A DNA stretch of 64,000 nucleotides from Ustilaginoidea virens. Taxonomy: Eukaryota > Ascomycota > Sordariomycetes > Hypocreales > Clavicipitaceae. The stretch spans positions 806,001-870,000 of the forward strand of contig NC_057316.1 of NCBI RefSeq assembly GCF_000687475.1, given 5' to 3'. Position 1 is the stretch's first letter, and every line of letters begins with the position of its first letter. Shown one piece after another: positions 1-12,982 of this stretch. The notes below the pieces were generated by a model. It did no database searches, was not told the origin of the DNA, and saw only the letters and a list, made by a program, of their open reading frames with translations. A program made the position numbers and the translations under genes.

Positions 1-3000
1 TTAATGATATCGTTGAAGATATTGAAGTTATAATGGCAGGGGTCACATATTGGGATATAGAGGACGCTGTCGCACTATAAATTACAGCCACTCAGTATTT
101 CTAAGCCCCCCTGCAAATAGAGGCATTACCAATTGAGACGTTGCAAGCCTTATAAGATGAATTATGCCGATATGCCTTCCTATAAATTAACCCCTTCCGA
201 ATGCCCTTATTAGACCGTAATTCTGCCTTTCTAAAAGAAGAACGCTATAGTGACTACACCTTCCGCGGAATCCTACTGGATACTAGCGCTTCCGGCCTAT
301 CTATAGCAGGCCTAAGTCAAGTAAAGGCCCTGATGAGATTGATGAAGACCCTGACTATCGAGACGACTGATAAAAAGCATACGGTGAACTTCGGCGCTAG
401 CTCTGCTATATCTTCCGGCATACTGAATATCCCCACAATATTTAGGAACATCCCCTTCTACATCCTTAATAGCGGCACCCCCTTCCTTTATTCTATTACG
501 GATATAGATAGGATGGGCGTAAAGCTTAATAATATTGATAACCTATTAATCCAAGGGGATATTAAGGTCCCTATTATCAGGAAATAGGGATATCTATAGT
601 GGACTCTTAATGCCACGGATACTGCTGCCTTCTACCTCTTATCATAGGAAATCCGTTAGCTTTATCGTCGATTTGGGCATCCCTCCATTAATAGGCTTAC
701 TAAATTGCTTCAGCGGGCTAGTTATAATGATATTGATCGCAATATCATCGAAAGCATTACCTATATGTGCTATTAATGCCAAATGAACGTAAAGGCACCT
801 AGCTGATTTAAATTCACACTAAAGGATAACCGCTAATTTAATTACAAGATAATCGTAGATATCCTTTATATTGATAATCGGCCGGTATTATATATTATGG
901 ATGCTGCGATAAGCTTCTAGGCAGCCAGATTTCTTGATCCATAAAGGCAGAAGGCTTATGATGTTTAGAATGCCCTTAAGGAATGCTAGATCGATACTTA
1001 CTTTAGCCCGCCGGATTGGATAGTTTACAATACCAGACCCAACTTCGCCTCTGCCGAATTCCGCCATAATGTCCGGCTTCTATCTATTAATGTGGATGAA
1101 ATTCCTGTAGAAGCCTATAATAGCATTGGCAAAGTCGAAAGATATTATGCCCCGTTACGCAGAGCCTATACCATCGTTAGTGATAAAGTAGGCGATCTAA
1201 TAATAAAGGAATAGAAATTATAGCTTACTGTAAAGGCTATTAATAACTTGGCTGGACCTAATGGTCTAGTGCCTATATTATTAGTCTTTAGAGCGTATCC
1301 TCGACTTATAGATAACTTACCGCCTAGCCTATTAGTATTACAATGTGCCTTAACGTTACGAAAGGCTACTGACGAAGCTAGAAAATGCCTTACTAGACGC
1401 CAGGTTCGCGATGCCCTCACCTAATGGAACGGCCTGGATACGTGGCCTATCCACCGACTACCCCTATAGTCCGATGTATGGGTATAGAGAGAAAAGGGTG
1501 GATGGTATGGACCGTACCGGCTAATCAGCCTCGAGGGTGAGACCTATATCGTGCAAATGCCTTATGGCCCCGTTAAGTTCTGGTCGATAGTCGTTAAACC
1601 CTATAATGACCCTGCTGCTAATGATCCTGAAGATATCGTCTATGCCGAAGGCCCGGCCCGCCCCGGCAGGCTAGAAGTTAGGATACCGGCTGTAGCCGCA
1701 CCTCTAGCCGCGATGATACCTGCAGCCGAGATATTATCGTCGCCAACCCCTAACCCAGCTAGGATACCGGCGTTACGGCCAGTATTACTGTCACCATCAC
1801 TAGTAAGGGTAGTATCTGACGTCATGATTAATGAGGACTAAGAAGAGGCTCTCGTTAATGCTATCGCTTCTAATACCGTTATCGATGCCTCTTTCCTAAC
1901 CGCGAAAGAGCAAGCCGACCTGTAGCTTGCTAGTTAATTATGTTGGGAAGGGAAGATAATAACCCTAGGAGCCCCCTTCGAATAGTCTAACTATATAGAG
2001 GTAGAAGCGTTATAGGCCCGCGATGTATTCCGATTTGTTACCTTTAATATCGGTAAATATGGAGCCTAACGCCTCTTTAACTCACGTATGGTACGAGAGA
2101 TTAAGGGCAAAGGTATGGATACACCGTACGAGAAGTCTAGGCTTGTAATATAAGGTTATAGTGATGACGAGAAGCAATTGATATTGACTCAGTCCCCTAT
2201 AATCTAATGGGCTAGTCAACGGTTACTTATATTATTAGCCCTATCACTATAACGCTCTTACGGCTTATTTCTCTAGATACGTGATATCACATAGGCTTAT
2301 GTGCAGTTATCAATTACCCTTAATCGGTCGATTATCGCCAAGCTACCTAAGCAAATAGCCTACTAATACCCTGATAATACTATTATGGAAGTAGTGAAGC
2401 CACTATACGGAATAGCTGAGGCAGGCACCTACTGGTGGGCGATATACTTCCGGCACTATCGCGAGAAATTAGGCATGACTATATCAACCTATGACCCCTG
2501 TCTGCTGATATCTAGCGATACTGACCGCAATATTACTGACCGTACTGACGTTCCTGACTATGCTGGCGATACCATATGCTTCGGTATTATAGGTATGCAG
2601 ACTGACGATATCCTTGGACTTAGTGATAATGCCTTCTTCTAACGGGAGGAATTAGAGCTTATTAAGGCAGGCTTTAATGCTAAGCCTAAGATGAGGCTAT
2701 TACCAATCGTGCCTTTAATGTTCAACGGATGTATCCTTACAATTGATAAGACTGACGGCATAATGATATTATGCCAGAAAGGTTAAAGCAAGAAGATTAT
2801 AACCATCGATAAGAATGCGCCTACAGCCTAGCGTAATTATATCGAGCAACGCGCTCGCGGTGCTTATATGGCTACGGTCTGCCAGCCCGAGGCATCTTTT
2901 GACCTGTCTGTTGCAGCATAACACCAGCAACCTGACCCTAATGATATCGCGAGGTTGAATAAGCGCCTTTAATAGCAGCGTGATAACTAGGATCGTAGCT

Positions 3001-3584
3001 TGCGGTACATTAATCTGGCCCTTACTATAACCAAGCTCTTTGTATTTGTTGACGGATCCTTTGCCAATAATAAAGATTTAAGCTTATAGATTGGATATAT
3101 TATTGTGCTAGGGAATGAAGAGGATAACCCTACGGATAACGCCTTCCTGCTGACCGGTAATATCGTCACTTATAGCTCTATAAAGAGTAAGCGTATGACG
3201 CGTAGCGCACTCGCTTTGGAGCTGTATAGTATGGTGTAAGGGGTCGATATTGCATACGCGATAGGCACGACCCTTAATATAATTACTAGCAGGCTGGGAT
3301 TGCCGAAGATCCCTACTGTTGTGTGTATAGACTCGTTTTTACTATACGAATGCCTTGTTAAGCTAGGCACTACGAAGGAGAAAAGGCTTATAATAGATAT
3401 TATGGCCTTACGATAGTTATACGAGCGCCGGGAGATATATAAGATCCGCTAGATCAACGGGAACAATAATCTCGCCGACGTAATAACTAAGGGAACGCTT
3501 AATAAAGCCCTTAAGACCTTCGTTGACCACAATAAGGCTGTAATACGTGTGGAAGGGTGGGTAAAGAGGCCGGTCAATATCTGA
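1..3584 (+). pseudogene. copia A1 pol polyprotein (PR-IN-RT-RNase H), broken
   Basis: One reading frame (codons starting at positions divisible by 3) runs to a TGA at 3582-3584 and is interrupted by many TAG/TAA codons. A retropepsin-like segment lies near 270-300 (GILLDTSASG). An integrase-like stretch covers about 640-1530. Reverse transcriptase includes PLYGIAEAGTYWWA near 2400 and MQTDDILGL near 2600, which still keeps the paired Asp. RNase H includes FVFVDGSFANN near 3040. Because all the segments share one frame, the damage is nonsense substitution rather than indels. That fits RIP, which turns CAG/CAA/TGG codons into stops. No functional protein is expected. Confidence 0.8.
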
Positions 3585-3884
3585 TTACGTTTGGGAGATA
3601 TTGGTGATGTTATGGGTGGCAAGTGTGTAGATTTTCCTATGTTCAATGTTGTATGCATTTGTTGCTTTTACTGCGTTTACTGCTGCCCCTTTTTACCCCT
3701 TTGTTTCGGCTGCGATATTCAACATACCGGCTGTACGGTATAATCCTATATAAGCCGGCCGCGCGGCGCGATAGCGTTATCGGCGGCACAACCTGCTGAG
3801 ACCGCGCCGCACTTTCTTTTCTATGTGTGCGCTTTACATCCTGGCGATTCCGATGTTTGCTTCTATAAAAAGAGAAGCTGCTAG
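3585..3884 (+). other. A1 3' untranslated region and polypurine tract
   Basis: This stretch lies between the pol stop and the LTR. It holds a GC-rich segment (about 3720-3830) with short inverted CCGG/GCGC motifs. It ends in the purine-rich AAAAAGAGAAGCTGCTAG immediately before the LTR, the expected plus-strand priming site. A2 has the same region at 24806-25086 in reverse. I see no gene in it. Confidence 0.6.
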
Positions 3885-4223
3885 TGTCGGAATCGCTGTC
3901 GCAAGGTGCCCAATTGGGCACCAATTGGGCATATTGCGACGAATGTGCCGCGCACACCCGTTACGCACGATGTGGCCACTTTTGCCCCTATGCCCCTGAG
4001 CCTGGTAGGGCACGCGGGCAGTCCGGCCCGACCGCGCCGATACACGTGACTACGGCACGCACAAAAAGGCCACATCGTGTAATTACTCTTTTGCTTCTTT
4101 TCTTTCCTTTTAGATAGTCAGTCATTAGTAAAGCAATCAAATCCTTTACTTGGTGACCTCACGGTACATGATACCACGCGCGCAACCCTACGTACAACTG
4201 GGTACCCCGAGTTTATATCAACA
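3885..4223 (+). repeat. A-family LTR (3' LTR of A1)
   Basis: The LTR is 339 bp and runs from TGTCGGAATCGC to TTTATATCAACA. The boundaries are supported by the two A2 LTRs at 24465-24805 and 46247-46587, both 341 bp, whose outer flanks carry the duplication TACGG. Near 3909-3935 this copy has an extra 11-bp repeat of a CCAATTGGGCA unit that the others lack. Confidence 0.85.
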
Positions 4224-7200
4224 CTCCCGCTATTACAACTAGCGAAAATCCCGTAGTGGCTATTAGCCCTACTCCTGCCCCTATAGCTGCTGATACAGAA
4301 TATCAGAAGCTATTACAATTAGCCGGCATTTGGCATGTACGGCTAGGGCATATAGGTATTCAGCTACTTAAAAAGACCTATGCTAATACCCCTGGTCTAC
4401 ATAACCTTAATAAGGTTAAAGATGCTGATTTTCGCTGCCTAGCCTATATCTAGGCTAAGAAGGTTAGAAGACCTTTTAAGGATGCGATACTTAATCCAGC
4501 TAAATGTCTGGATATTATAGAAGGTGATACTTTTGCTATATTACCTATGCCATATAATAAACGACCTGTTGCCCTTATATTAGTGGACAGAAAATCCCGA
4601 TTCCGTTGGCTTTACTTACTACCTAATAGGGAAGGCACTGTTGTTTTTAAAGCATTATAGAGCTTTATACAGAGCCTACAGGTCAGATATGGTAAAACGC
4701 TTGTTGAATTCCACTATGATGGTGGAAATGAAATCAACAAAATGCTTAGTGATTGGCTTGTCAAACAGGGTATAACTTTTAATATATCTTGCCCTTATAT
4801 TTACGAATAAAACGGCCTAGCTGAGCGGTCTATTAGGGTTACAGCTAATAGGCTACGTGCTACTATGGCCTGGTTAAGGCTACCAACTAACCTCTGGTCT
4901 GCTGTAATTACTAGCGTTATTATGCTAGTAAATATAATAGCTGTTACTAACAGACCTTCTAGCCCCTATCAGGAGCTACTAAAGGACTATGACTATATTA
5001 CGCCGGAGCACTACCCTGATCTTATTAACCTTAGGGCTATTGGAGCAGCTATTAAAGTGCTTATACCATATAAAAAGCGTGTAAAAAGCCGTAAATTAGC
5101 GCCCCGTACCGAGCCTGATAGGCTCCTTGCCACTCTAGGTAATAATACCTACCTGGTCTACCTTCTAAAGAAGAAGGTTGTTACTAAAACAACTTTTATT
5201 ACCTTTATTCATCAAAATAAAGGTATAGGCCCTATTTCTAGTGGTCTAGAAGGAGACTTTCACAGAGGGCAAAATACAGGTTCAGAGGGGGTATCTAGCA
5301 GTAAAGAACCTGCTATTTTACTGGATGACCTTGAAAGCATGCCGGACCCTACTAACCTTACCAACATTATTAATACTAATGTTATACCGGATGACCTGAA
5401 AAGCATACCGGACCCTACTAATGCCACCGTGGATTACCTTCCTAAGTCAGAAGGTACTATACTACAGTCCCCGGCTACTATAAAGGATGACCTTATAGAT
5501 ATCCTTACTAGCCTTACTTCTGCCGACCTTACTAGCCCTACTAGCCATACTAGCCCTACTAGCCCTACCAGCCCTACCGACTTATTCCCTTAGGAAGGTA
5601 ATACTTTACACCACCTAATATGGGATTCCTGCTATGCAGCTAAGCGTAAGCTAGCTAAAAAGGCCCCTGATGGTACGCCTAATAGCTGGAAGGATATGCT
5701 ACGAAGCCCTGAAAAAGACCTTTAGATAAAGGCATTATTTAAGGAATTTGAGCAGCTTTTAGAAACTAAAGTCTTCTAATTTATTCCTAAGTCTAGCGTT
5801 CCTATTGATAGGAAAATTATACGCAATAGGCCTGTTTTTCGGGTTAAAAAGGATGCTAATAATCAGCCTATAAAATATAAGGCTAGATTAGTTATTAAGG
5901 GCTTTATGCAAGTTAAAGGAAAGGACTTCCAGTATACCTATGCTTCTATCTCTATCCTACCTACCTGGAGGGTTTTACTAGCTTTAGCAGTAAGTAATAA
6001 TTGGGAAATAGAGCAGATCGACTTTATAGGTGCCTTCCTTGATAGCGAACTTTCTGAGACTATTTATATGGATATCCCTAACGGATTTCTTGAATTTACA
6101 GAAAGCTTATTACTAACTAATAGTAAGCTTTGGTCTAATATATAGCGCTAATGGTTACTAACTTTGCTTAAAGAAGCTGGATTTGACCTTTCTATTAAGT
6201 AAGCTATCTTACTAAAGAAGGCCCTATATAGGCTAAAATAAGCATCCTACGAATGATAACACCGGCTAAAAGACCTGATTTCTAGTAAAGGTTTTTTTAC
6301 CTTTAGTTTCTAATGCTGCCGTCTTCTATAATAAGCATACTAGCACCTTTATCGTCACTTATATTGACGATTACCTATTAGTTAGTCCAAATATAACTTA
6401 TATTAACTAGCTAAAAAGGAAATTCCATAAGGTCTATACTATAGAAGACCGCAGTCCGGCTTCCTTCTTCCTAAGCATACAGATTATACGAAATAGGAAG
6501 GAAGGTCTATTATGGCTACACCAAGCCCAATTTATAGCAGAGGTCCTAGCCAAATTCGGTCTACAGGATACTAAACCTCAGCTAATTCTACTTCAACTAG
6601 GGATTCTAAATAAATCTAGTAGAAAAGACCTTAGCCCTACTGATTAGAGCCTTTATTAGAGCCTTACTAGCACTATAATGTGGCTTATAATGATGACTAG
6701 ACCCAACCTAGCATTCTCTACCCAATACCTTTCTCGGTTTATATCTAAAGCAACTAATATGCATCTAAGTGCTGCAAAGGGCAGCTTTAGCTACCTTAAA
6801 GGCACTGAGAATCTAGCTATTTACTATACTGCTAACAGTAAGGAACAGCCTATTATAACCGCTTACTCAAATAGCGATTTTGCTGGCTGTAAAGAAACCT
6901 CTAAATCTACTAGAGGCTTTTTAACTACTATTAATAGTGGTCCTATTAGCTGGCGTTTTAAGCGAGCCTCTTTAGTAGTGCTATCTACTTTAGAAGCTAA
7001 ATCTGATATATTACTTGAGACTATCCGTGAGGTATAGTGGCTTTCTAACCTTTGTAAGGAGCTGGAAATTGATATTTTACGCCTTATACCGCTATACTGC
7101 GATAACTAAGGCTCTATTTCAAATTCTAACGACCCTAATCAGCATGCTCGCACTAAGCATACGCTATTAAAATTCCGGTATATTAGGGAGCAAGCCCAGC

Positions 7201-7322
7201 TGGGCTTGGTTAAAATTACCTACTTACCTACTAATAGTATGCCTGCTGATGGTCTTACGAAGCCATTACCGGGCCCTAAATTTACTAGGTTCCGCGAGTT
7301 ACTAGGTCTTAGGGCCTGCTAA
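4224..7322 (+). pseudogene. copia B1 pol (integrase, RT, RNase H), broken
   Basis: Recognisable integrase core (WHVRLGHIGIQLLKK near 4330; FHYDGGNEINK near 4710) is followed by a Ser/Pro/Thr-rich linker, reverse transcriptase (RPVFRVKKDANN near 5830; TYIDDYLLVS near 6360) and RNase H. The last codons read LGLRAC-stop at 7322. Besides in-frame TAG/TAA stops, the frame shifts at a T7 run (6292-6298) where B2 has T6, so RT and RNase H are in different frames. The gene is dead. Confidence 0.82.
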
Positions 7323-7437
7323 CTTATACTACTTTTACTAAGGTTTTTCCTATGTTTTTCCTTAGCACTTTTACTGCATTTTCTTTCCCTATCCTTTATA
7401 CGATTAGCTTGCTACTACAGTAGCTAATCTGAGGGGG

Positions 7438-8183
7438 TGTTAAAATCCTATAGTAGCCTATTAGGCTGCTGGCCTAATGCCCTACTGGCCTACTAACCTT
7501 CTAGCCCTTATACCGCCTCTTGGACTTATGGTAGTCTTACCTTAGGCCTTTGCCTTTTACCTTAAGGATTTTTAGTGGATTATTTACTATATATCAAGTA
7601 AGGTAGGCCTTAAGGTAGGTCTTGTTAAAAAGATGTGGCATTGCTAAATTAGCGTGGTGGGCCTACTAGTGTGGTAGCGGCCTACTAGTGTGGTGGCTAG
7701 TCCACTAGTGTGGTGGGTAGTTACTAGCGTGATGGCTAATTACTAGTGCGGTGACTAGTTACTAGTGCGGTGGTTAGGGTGGTTAAAAAGGCCCGATATA
7801 GTGGGGCTGCTGACGTATTGTATACGTGGCAAGTGAGTATTACGGGGAGCTTTCTTACTAGCTACCTTAGATGCCTAGGCCTATCCTTCTTCGTATATAT
7901 ATAGGATAGCTTTCCCCCTTCTTTCTAGATAGTAGAAGGGTAGCACAATTGAACCTATTAATGCACTATATGCCTCTTAACTTCTTACCTTCCCTACGTT
8001 TTCTAGTTATCTTATATTTGCCTTGCCTTTACACTTGCCCTGCTTTATAGCACTTATATAGTCTTAGGACTTAGTGAAAAATCTAGTATTATACTAAGAT
8101 TAGTTCACAGGTCGCAGACAGTCTTATGCCATCTAGCTAGCTAGTAAGGCTTTGCCTTTATAGTGACCTTTAGAATTGCAATA
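7438..8183 (+). repeat. B-family LTR (3' LTR of B1)
   Basis: The LTR is 746 bp, starts TGTTAAAATCC straight after the polypurine tract GAGGGGG, and ends AGAATTGCAATA. It is about 30 bp longer than the other B LTRs. Part of the extra length is a duplicated AAGGTAGG(C/T)CTT segment near 7600. Positions about 7650-7795 hold degenerate 16-17-bp tandem units of the type CTACTAGTGTGGTGG. Confidence 0.88.
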
Positions 8184-11180
8184 CATATTAGACCTACCTT
8201 AGGGCCTATTATATAATATGCCATAGGACTAGCTATTTAAGGTTTAGAGATAGGTAACCGACTTTATAAATAAAAGATAGATTTAGGTAAGCTCTTTATT
8301 AGTAATAGCTTTAATCCTTTTAGTTAGGAAGGGGAATAAAGGGTAATATTTTTATATAGATTATTAAGCCCTAAATAAGGTTATAGCCTAAGATCGATAT
8401 CCCCTTCTACTAATTAAAAAGACCCTATAATCTTTATCCTAAACGAAATAGTTTACTAAAGTCGATATATATATAGCATTCTATAAAATCTGTATTGCAG
8501 AAGGCGATAAATACCTTACTATATTCTGTATATAATTTGGCCTCTTTAAGTGGCTTATTATACCTTTTAGCCTTACTAGAGCCCCTATAATATTCTGACG
8601 ATATATTAATAAAGCCTTAAGAAATACACTTAGGGATTTTACGACTATATACCTTAATAACATCTTTATTTATACCTTAGGATTAAAGGAGGACTATATA
8701 GGATGCATTAAAGATATACTTTAATGACTTTAAAACGCTAGTCTTAATTTAGACTTAGAGAAGTATAATTTTACTATAATAGAGGTCTAGTATTTAAGTT
8801 ATATTATAATAATAGGAAAAGAGATCTATTTAGACCCCAAAAAGATTAAAGCTATCTAGAATTAGGAAGCCTTTATAAAATTAAAAAGGGTTTAAAGCTT
8901 CCTTAGCTTCGTAAATTTTTACTATAATTTTATCCCTAACTTTTTTTAATTTATAGAACCCTTAATTAAATTAATAAAAAAAGGGGTTCCTTTTTAATAG
9001 TTAGATAAGGAAGAGGCGGTATTCTAAGTGCTTAAGTAATACTTTATTTTATACTTAGTTCTCGCCTAATAGGACCCTAATAAGGAGATAATTCTTAAAG
9101 TAGATAGCTTTAATACTGCTTTTAGTAGCTACCTCTCTTAAATTAGGGAGGATAAAATCCTCTACCCTATTATATACCACTCTATATGCCTTATAGATGC
9201 CAAATGGAACTATATAATTTACAATAAGGAGCTTCTTACTATTATCTTTTATTTTAAGGTATAGTTAGCCAAACTCTAATTAGTAGCCTCCCTATTTACT
9301 ATTTTTATAGACTATAAGAATCTAAAGTATTTTACTCAACCCTATAAGATATTAGAATAGTAGGCTAAATAGGCCGAAATATTAGCATTCTTTAATTTCT
9401 ATCTCTAATATAAGCTAGGGTTATAGGCTTAATACCCTAATGCCCTATTTTAATAAAAATAAAAAGCTAGTAGCGCGATACTAAAAATTAGCTAAATCTC
9501 AAAACCGCTATTAATTTTAGTATTTTACTTAAACTCGACTACTAAACCGGTTCCTATAGCTATACCTTTAGGGTTAAGCTTACTTAATAGCTCGCGTATT
9601 TTTACTAACTCCTACCTTTAGGCATTTTAGGATTAGGCTACTATTAAAGATAAAATATATCGGGTATACTAAGTAGTAGTAGCGATAGGCGAAAGATACT
9701 TCCTAACTAAGGCTTCGATAAAGGAATAGATTATAAATTACGCCTTAAATATATATAGCGCGCTTTTCTACTAGGGGTAGATATAGCTCCCTTCTTTTAA
9801 ACCCCTAATTACTATAGTTATATAGTACTACTATAAATTACCTACTACAGGCTATCTAGGGAAGAATACTATATTTTAGTTATTATATCGCGATTATTAC
9901 TTTAATAATATATCTTTAGTAGTAGCGAGATATATTTAGAATTGCTAATACTGCGGGGTATATAAGAGCCGATAATTATACTAAGGCCTATTATAGCTAT
10001 TACCTATCCTAGACCGATTTTAGTTATAAATTTCTATCGATTTTATAATAGATCTTCCTATATATAATATATCTAACCCACGATTCCTTATAATTATTAC
10101 TAATTGCCTATCAAAGTATATTTAGCTTAAGGCAATATACTTTTTAAAAGCGGAAGATTATATAGAATAGTTCTAATAGTACTAATGGTATTTCTATAGG
10201 TTCCCTAAAGAAATTATTAGCGACTAAAGGTCTAACTAGATAGGATAATTTTAGACTATATTTTATAATTTAATTAAGACTAAATAACTCCTTTCGATTA
10301 TATATCACCCTTAGACCGATAGTAGTATAAAACGGATAAATTAAAAGGTCTAAGCTATTTTACGTATTATAGTCTTTTTTGACTAATATAACTAGCTAAA
10401 ATACCTTATAGTGTGCTAACTAGCATTAAATAACTAGATATTATTAATAACTAGTTTTAGTCTTAATCGGCTCCTTAATAGATTTAATATTCCAATAGTT
10501 ATATCGCCTTTAGATATAATACTAAATTTAATAACCCTAAAAGGGCGGGCTGCCTTATTTTTAGCTAACCTCTATAAGGGATAGGAAATAGCCTAAGCTG
10601 CTATTGCCTTTGCATAATAGCGATAGTAGGATGCAATTAACTATTTATACTGCCTAGTAGAATATTTTTAAATTAGGGATTAAGTATAGCTTACCTTACA
10701 TAATATTAAAATAAACTGGCCTTATAAAAAGCTCGATTAGGTCTCGGCAAAATATATAGTTATAGCTATACTATCTCCGCTTAATATTTAACTTAATATT
10801 CTATAGGGTATTTACTTAGTTTTCTATATTAATTTAATCGAACGAATGGCCTTTAATCTACTTCTAAATTAGGAGCTAACTAATATATAACCTAATCCCT
10901 TATTTATACTACCTTAGGACTCTAATCGGCTATATAAGGAATATAAAGTAGAAGAAATTTTAGCTATAAGAAATACTTAAGGTCGGGGGTAGAATTATAA
11001 TATACTCGTTAAATAGAAAAGATATAATTTACTTATATAAAAACCCCTAGAGAACTTCTTAGAGATAGCAGTATAAAAGGCATTTAAGGCTAAATAGGGG
11101 GATATTTAGATATATAATAGACCTATACGGCCTTAGGATCGGATTTTAGACTTATAACCTTAATATCGTCTAATAATATA
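8184..11180 (+). pseudogene. Ty3/gypsy D1 pol (RT, RNase H, integrase), heavily RIP-mutated
   Basis: Read with TAG/TAA as former Gln/Trp codons, this shows a gypsy reverse transcriptase (DRYPLLLIKKT near 8390; TTIYLNNIFIYT at 8644-8676). RNase H and a zinc-binding integrase follow, then a chromodomain-like tail (EEILAIRN, VKQKRYN near 10960-11030). The RT catalytic YxDD reads YLNN, so two catalytic aspartates are replaced, as G-to-A changes would do. The extreme TpA richness makes this among the most degraded elements here. The 5' part of D1 (gag, protease) was separated by B1 and is outside the window. Confidence 0.8.
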
Positions 11181-11200
11181 AAAAAAAAAAAAAAAAAAAA
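11181..11200 (+). repeat. A20 homopolymer
   Basis: Twenty consecutive A residues directly follow the last recognisable gypsy D1 integrase-tail codons. The related copy D2 has no such tract and reaches its LTR about 120 bp after the same coding point. It could be a simple-repeat expansion or the tail of a reverse-transcribed copy. Confidence 0.9.
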
Positions 11201-12040
11201 CTAATCCTTTTCTTTTCTAGTAAAGCAATCTAGTAAATTTTAGTATTTATCTTTTATTTTTTAGCACCTTTAGCCCGTTTTTATATTTTTAATTCTTACT
11301 ATTTCTACTATTCTTACCCTTATCGGTATTCCCCTACCCCCTTATAGGATTCAGTAGGGGGGCATATAGGGGAAAAGGGGGGACTATAGGATAATAAGGC
11401 AGGAAAGGTAGTAGCGGCATTAGCGGTATAATTAGTAGATACTAACTCGGTATAGTATAGCTTAGGTACCTATAATAGGGCGTGATAGGTCTAGGGGGAT
11501 ATACTTATAATACCGGGCCGATAGTAATAAAACCGGCCTTAGCTAGTAGTATAATCGTTAGTATAAAGGCTTAGGGCGAGGCTATACCGGCATATAGGGA
11601 GGACGCTAATTAAAGGGAAGTAGGCGGAATATAAAGCGTAGGTATAGTAGGGGTGACCTAATGTGTAAAGCTGGTTATCGCTTCTACTATAATCTATATA
11701 TCTTATTATTACTCTACGAGCAGTTATATAATAGGCGCTATAGAGTTGCCGCCTGCCTATTAGGATCTAGTAGTTAAAGCAGAAGGAATAATAGTCGTTA
11801 TAAGCGCAATAGGAGTCGACCTACTAATATTAGTAGCTGAAGTATATACGAAAAGGGCCATTATAGTATATTCTTACGCTATAACCTATAGTTTATCCTA
11901 TTAACGATATAGCGTATTAAACTTAAGGCGAAGATAGGCCTTTTAGCCTAGGATATCTCTTACCTTCGGATGGGCAGCCTTCTTAATACTTTATTTCTTT
12001 TACGCTATATAGACGATACGCTTTATTACCCACCATAGTT
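11201..12040. other. RIP-degraded sequence, origin unclear
   Basis: This is TpA-rich DNA between the poly(A) tract and a long stop-interrupted frame. G-rich and C-rich runs occur near 11330-11390. I recognise no LTR or conserved domain. It is probably part of the same transposon as the frame that follows. Confidence 0.4.
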
Positions 12041-12982
12041 AGGGATTTATCGATATTATATACTCGCACTAGATATATATTTTATATTTCTAATGGTATC
12101 AAATATAAGCCTAGGAGCGACCGGATTATATATAGATAATATATTCCCTGGTATCTATAGTATACTATATATAGGTAATATAGGTATACTCTACCTTTTC
12201 GATATTATTAGTATTTAATCCCTTAGAATCCCTTTAGATAAAGAACTCTCCTATAGTATACTTCTTCTATAACTACTAATATAATGATTTAATAGTAGGC
12301 GAGGGCGGTATTTTCCTAGCGCGCAAAGGTATCTAAAGCGTAATAGTAGACGAAGAGGAAGCTAATAATATTCTAAATAGAATCTTAGGGGTAATAACTA
12401 TTAAAAAAAAAGCTTTTATTAATATTACCCCTATCGATAATAAGACTCTTATATAAGAAGAGGCAAAAGAATATAATAGTAATAATAGGGCTCCTATATT
12501 AGGCGATAAGGGCTCTACCAGACTCTTATTATCATTAGAAATAATAATAAGCTTAAAGCTAGGGGGGGAAATATATGATTGTCCTAAAGAAGGTATAGAC
12601 TATAGCGGCTATAATAGTATTTCTAATTAGGAATCTCCTTTACGCTTAGTACTTCTAGAGCCTCTAATAGATACTTAGGATAGACCTAATAGGGTTATAA
12701 GAGGGTCCTAAGTAATAGGCGTATTCCTATCTACTAATTCTCTAGATAATATAATAACAAATCCGATATAATAGCAAATAGGGGGGGGACTTAAATACCT
12801 ATTAGTACCAGACGATTTACTATGCAAACCTAATATAAACGATCTAGGAACTTTCGATAGCGTAATTTTATTAGTAGGGATGATTCTCATGATAGTAGTA
12901 ATACCGTAGACTTACTATTAGGAATAATGGCCTTAGTAACGGTAGGCATAGGGATAGAGAGAGAGAGAAAGAAGTATAAAAG

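Larger units (their letters stand above)
1..4223 (+). mobile_element. Ty1/copia element A1, 3' part, RIP-degraded
   Basis: This is the 3' portion of a copia-type LTR retrotransposon. Its 5' part lies left of the window. The order protease, integrase, reverse transcriptase, RNase H, then LTR is that of copia elements. The element ends at 4223 in ATCAACA. The next base continues a different copia element (B1) in mid-integrase, with sequence matching 16213 onward in B2, so A1 was inserted into B1. An inverted relative, A2, lies at 24465-46587 and confirms the LTR ends. Confidence 0.88.
4224..8183 (+). mobile_element. Ty1/copia element B1, 3' part
   Basis: This is the 3' half of a B-family copia element: the start of integrase through the 3' LTR. 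It is closely related to the complete copy B2 at 12983-20202. The 5' half is separated by the A1 insertion and lies outside the window. Its right end abuts gypsy D1 in the middle of pol, so B1 was inserted into D1. The 5 bases after the LTR are CATAT, one half of the expected duplication. Confidence 0.87.

Noticed and set aside
7650..7795. Regularly spaced repeats resembling a CRISPR array
   Set aside because: Units are adjacent without unique spacers, lie in a eukaryotic LTR, and have no cas genes nearby.
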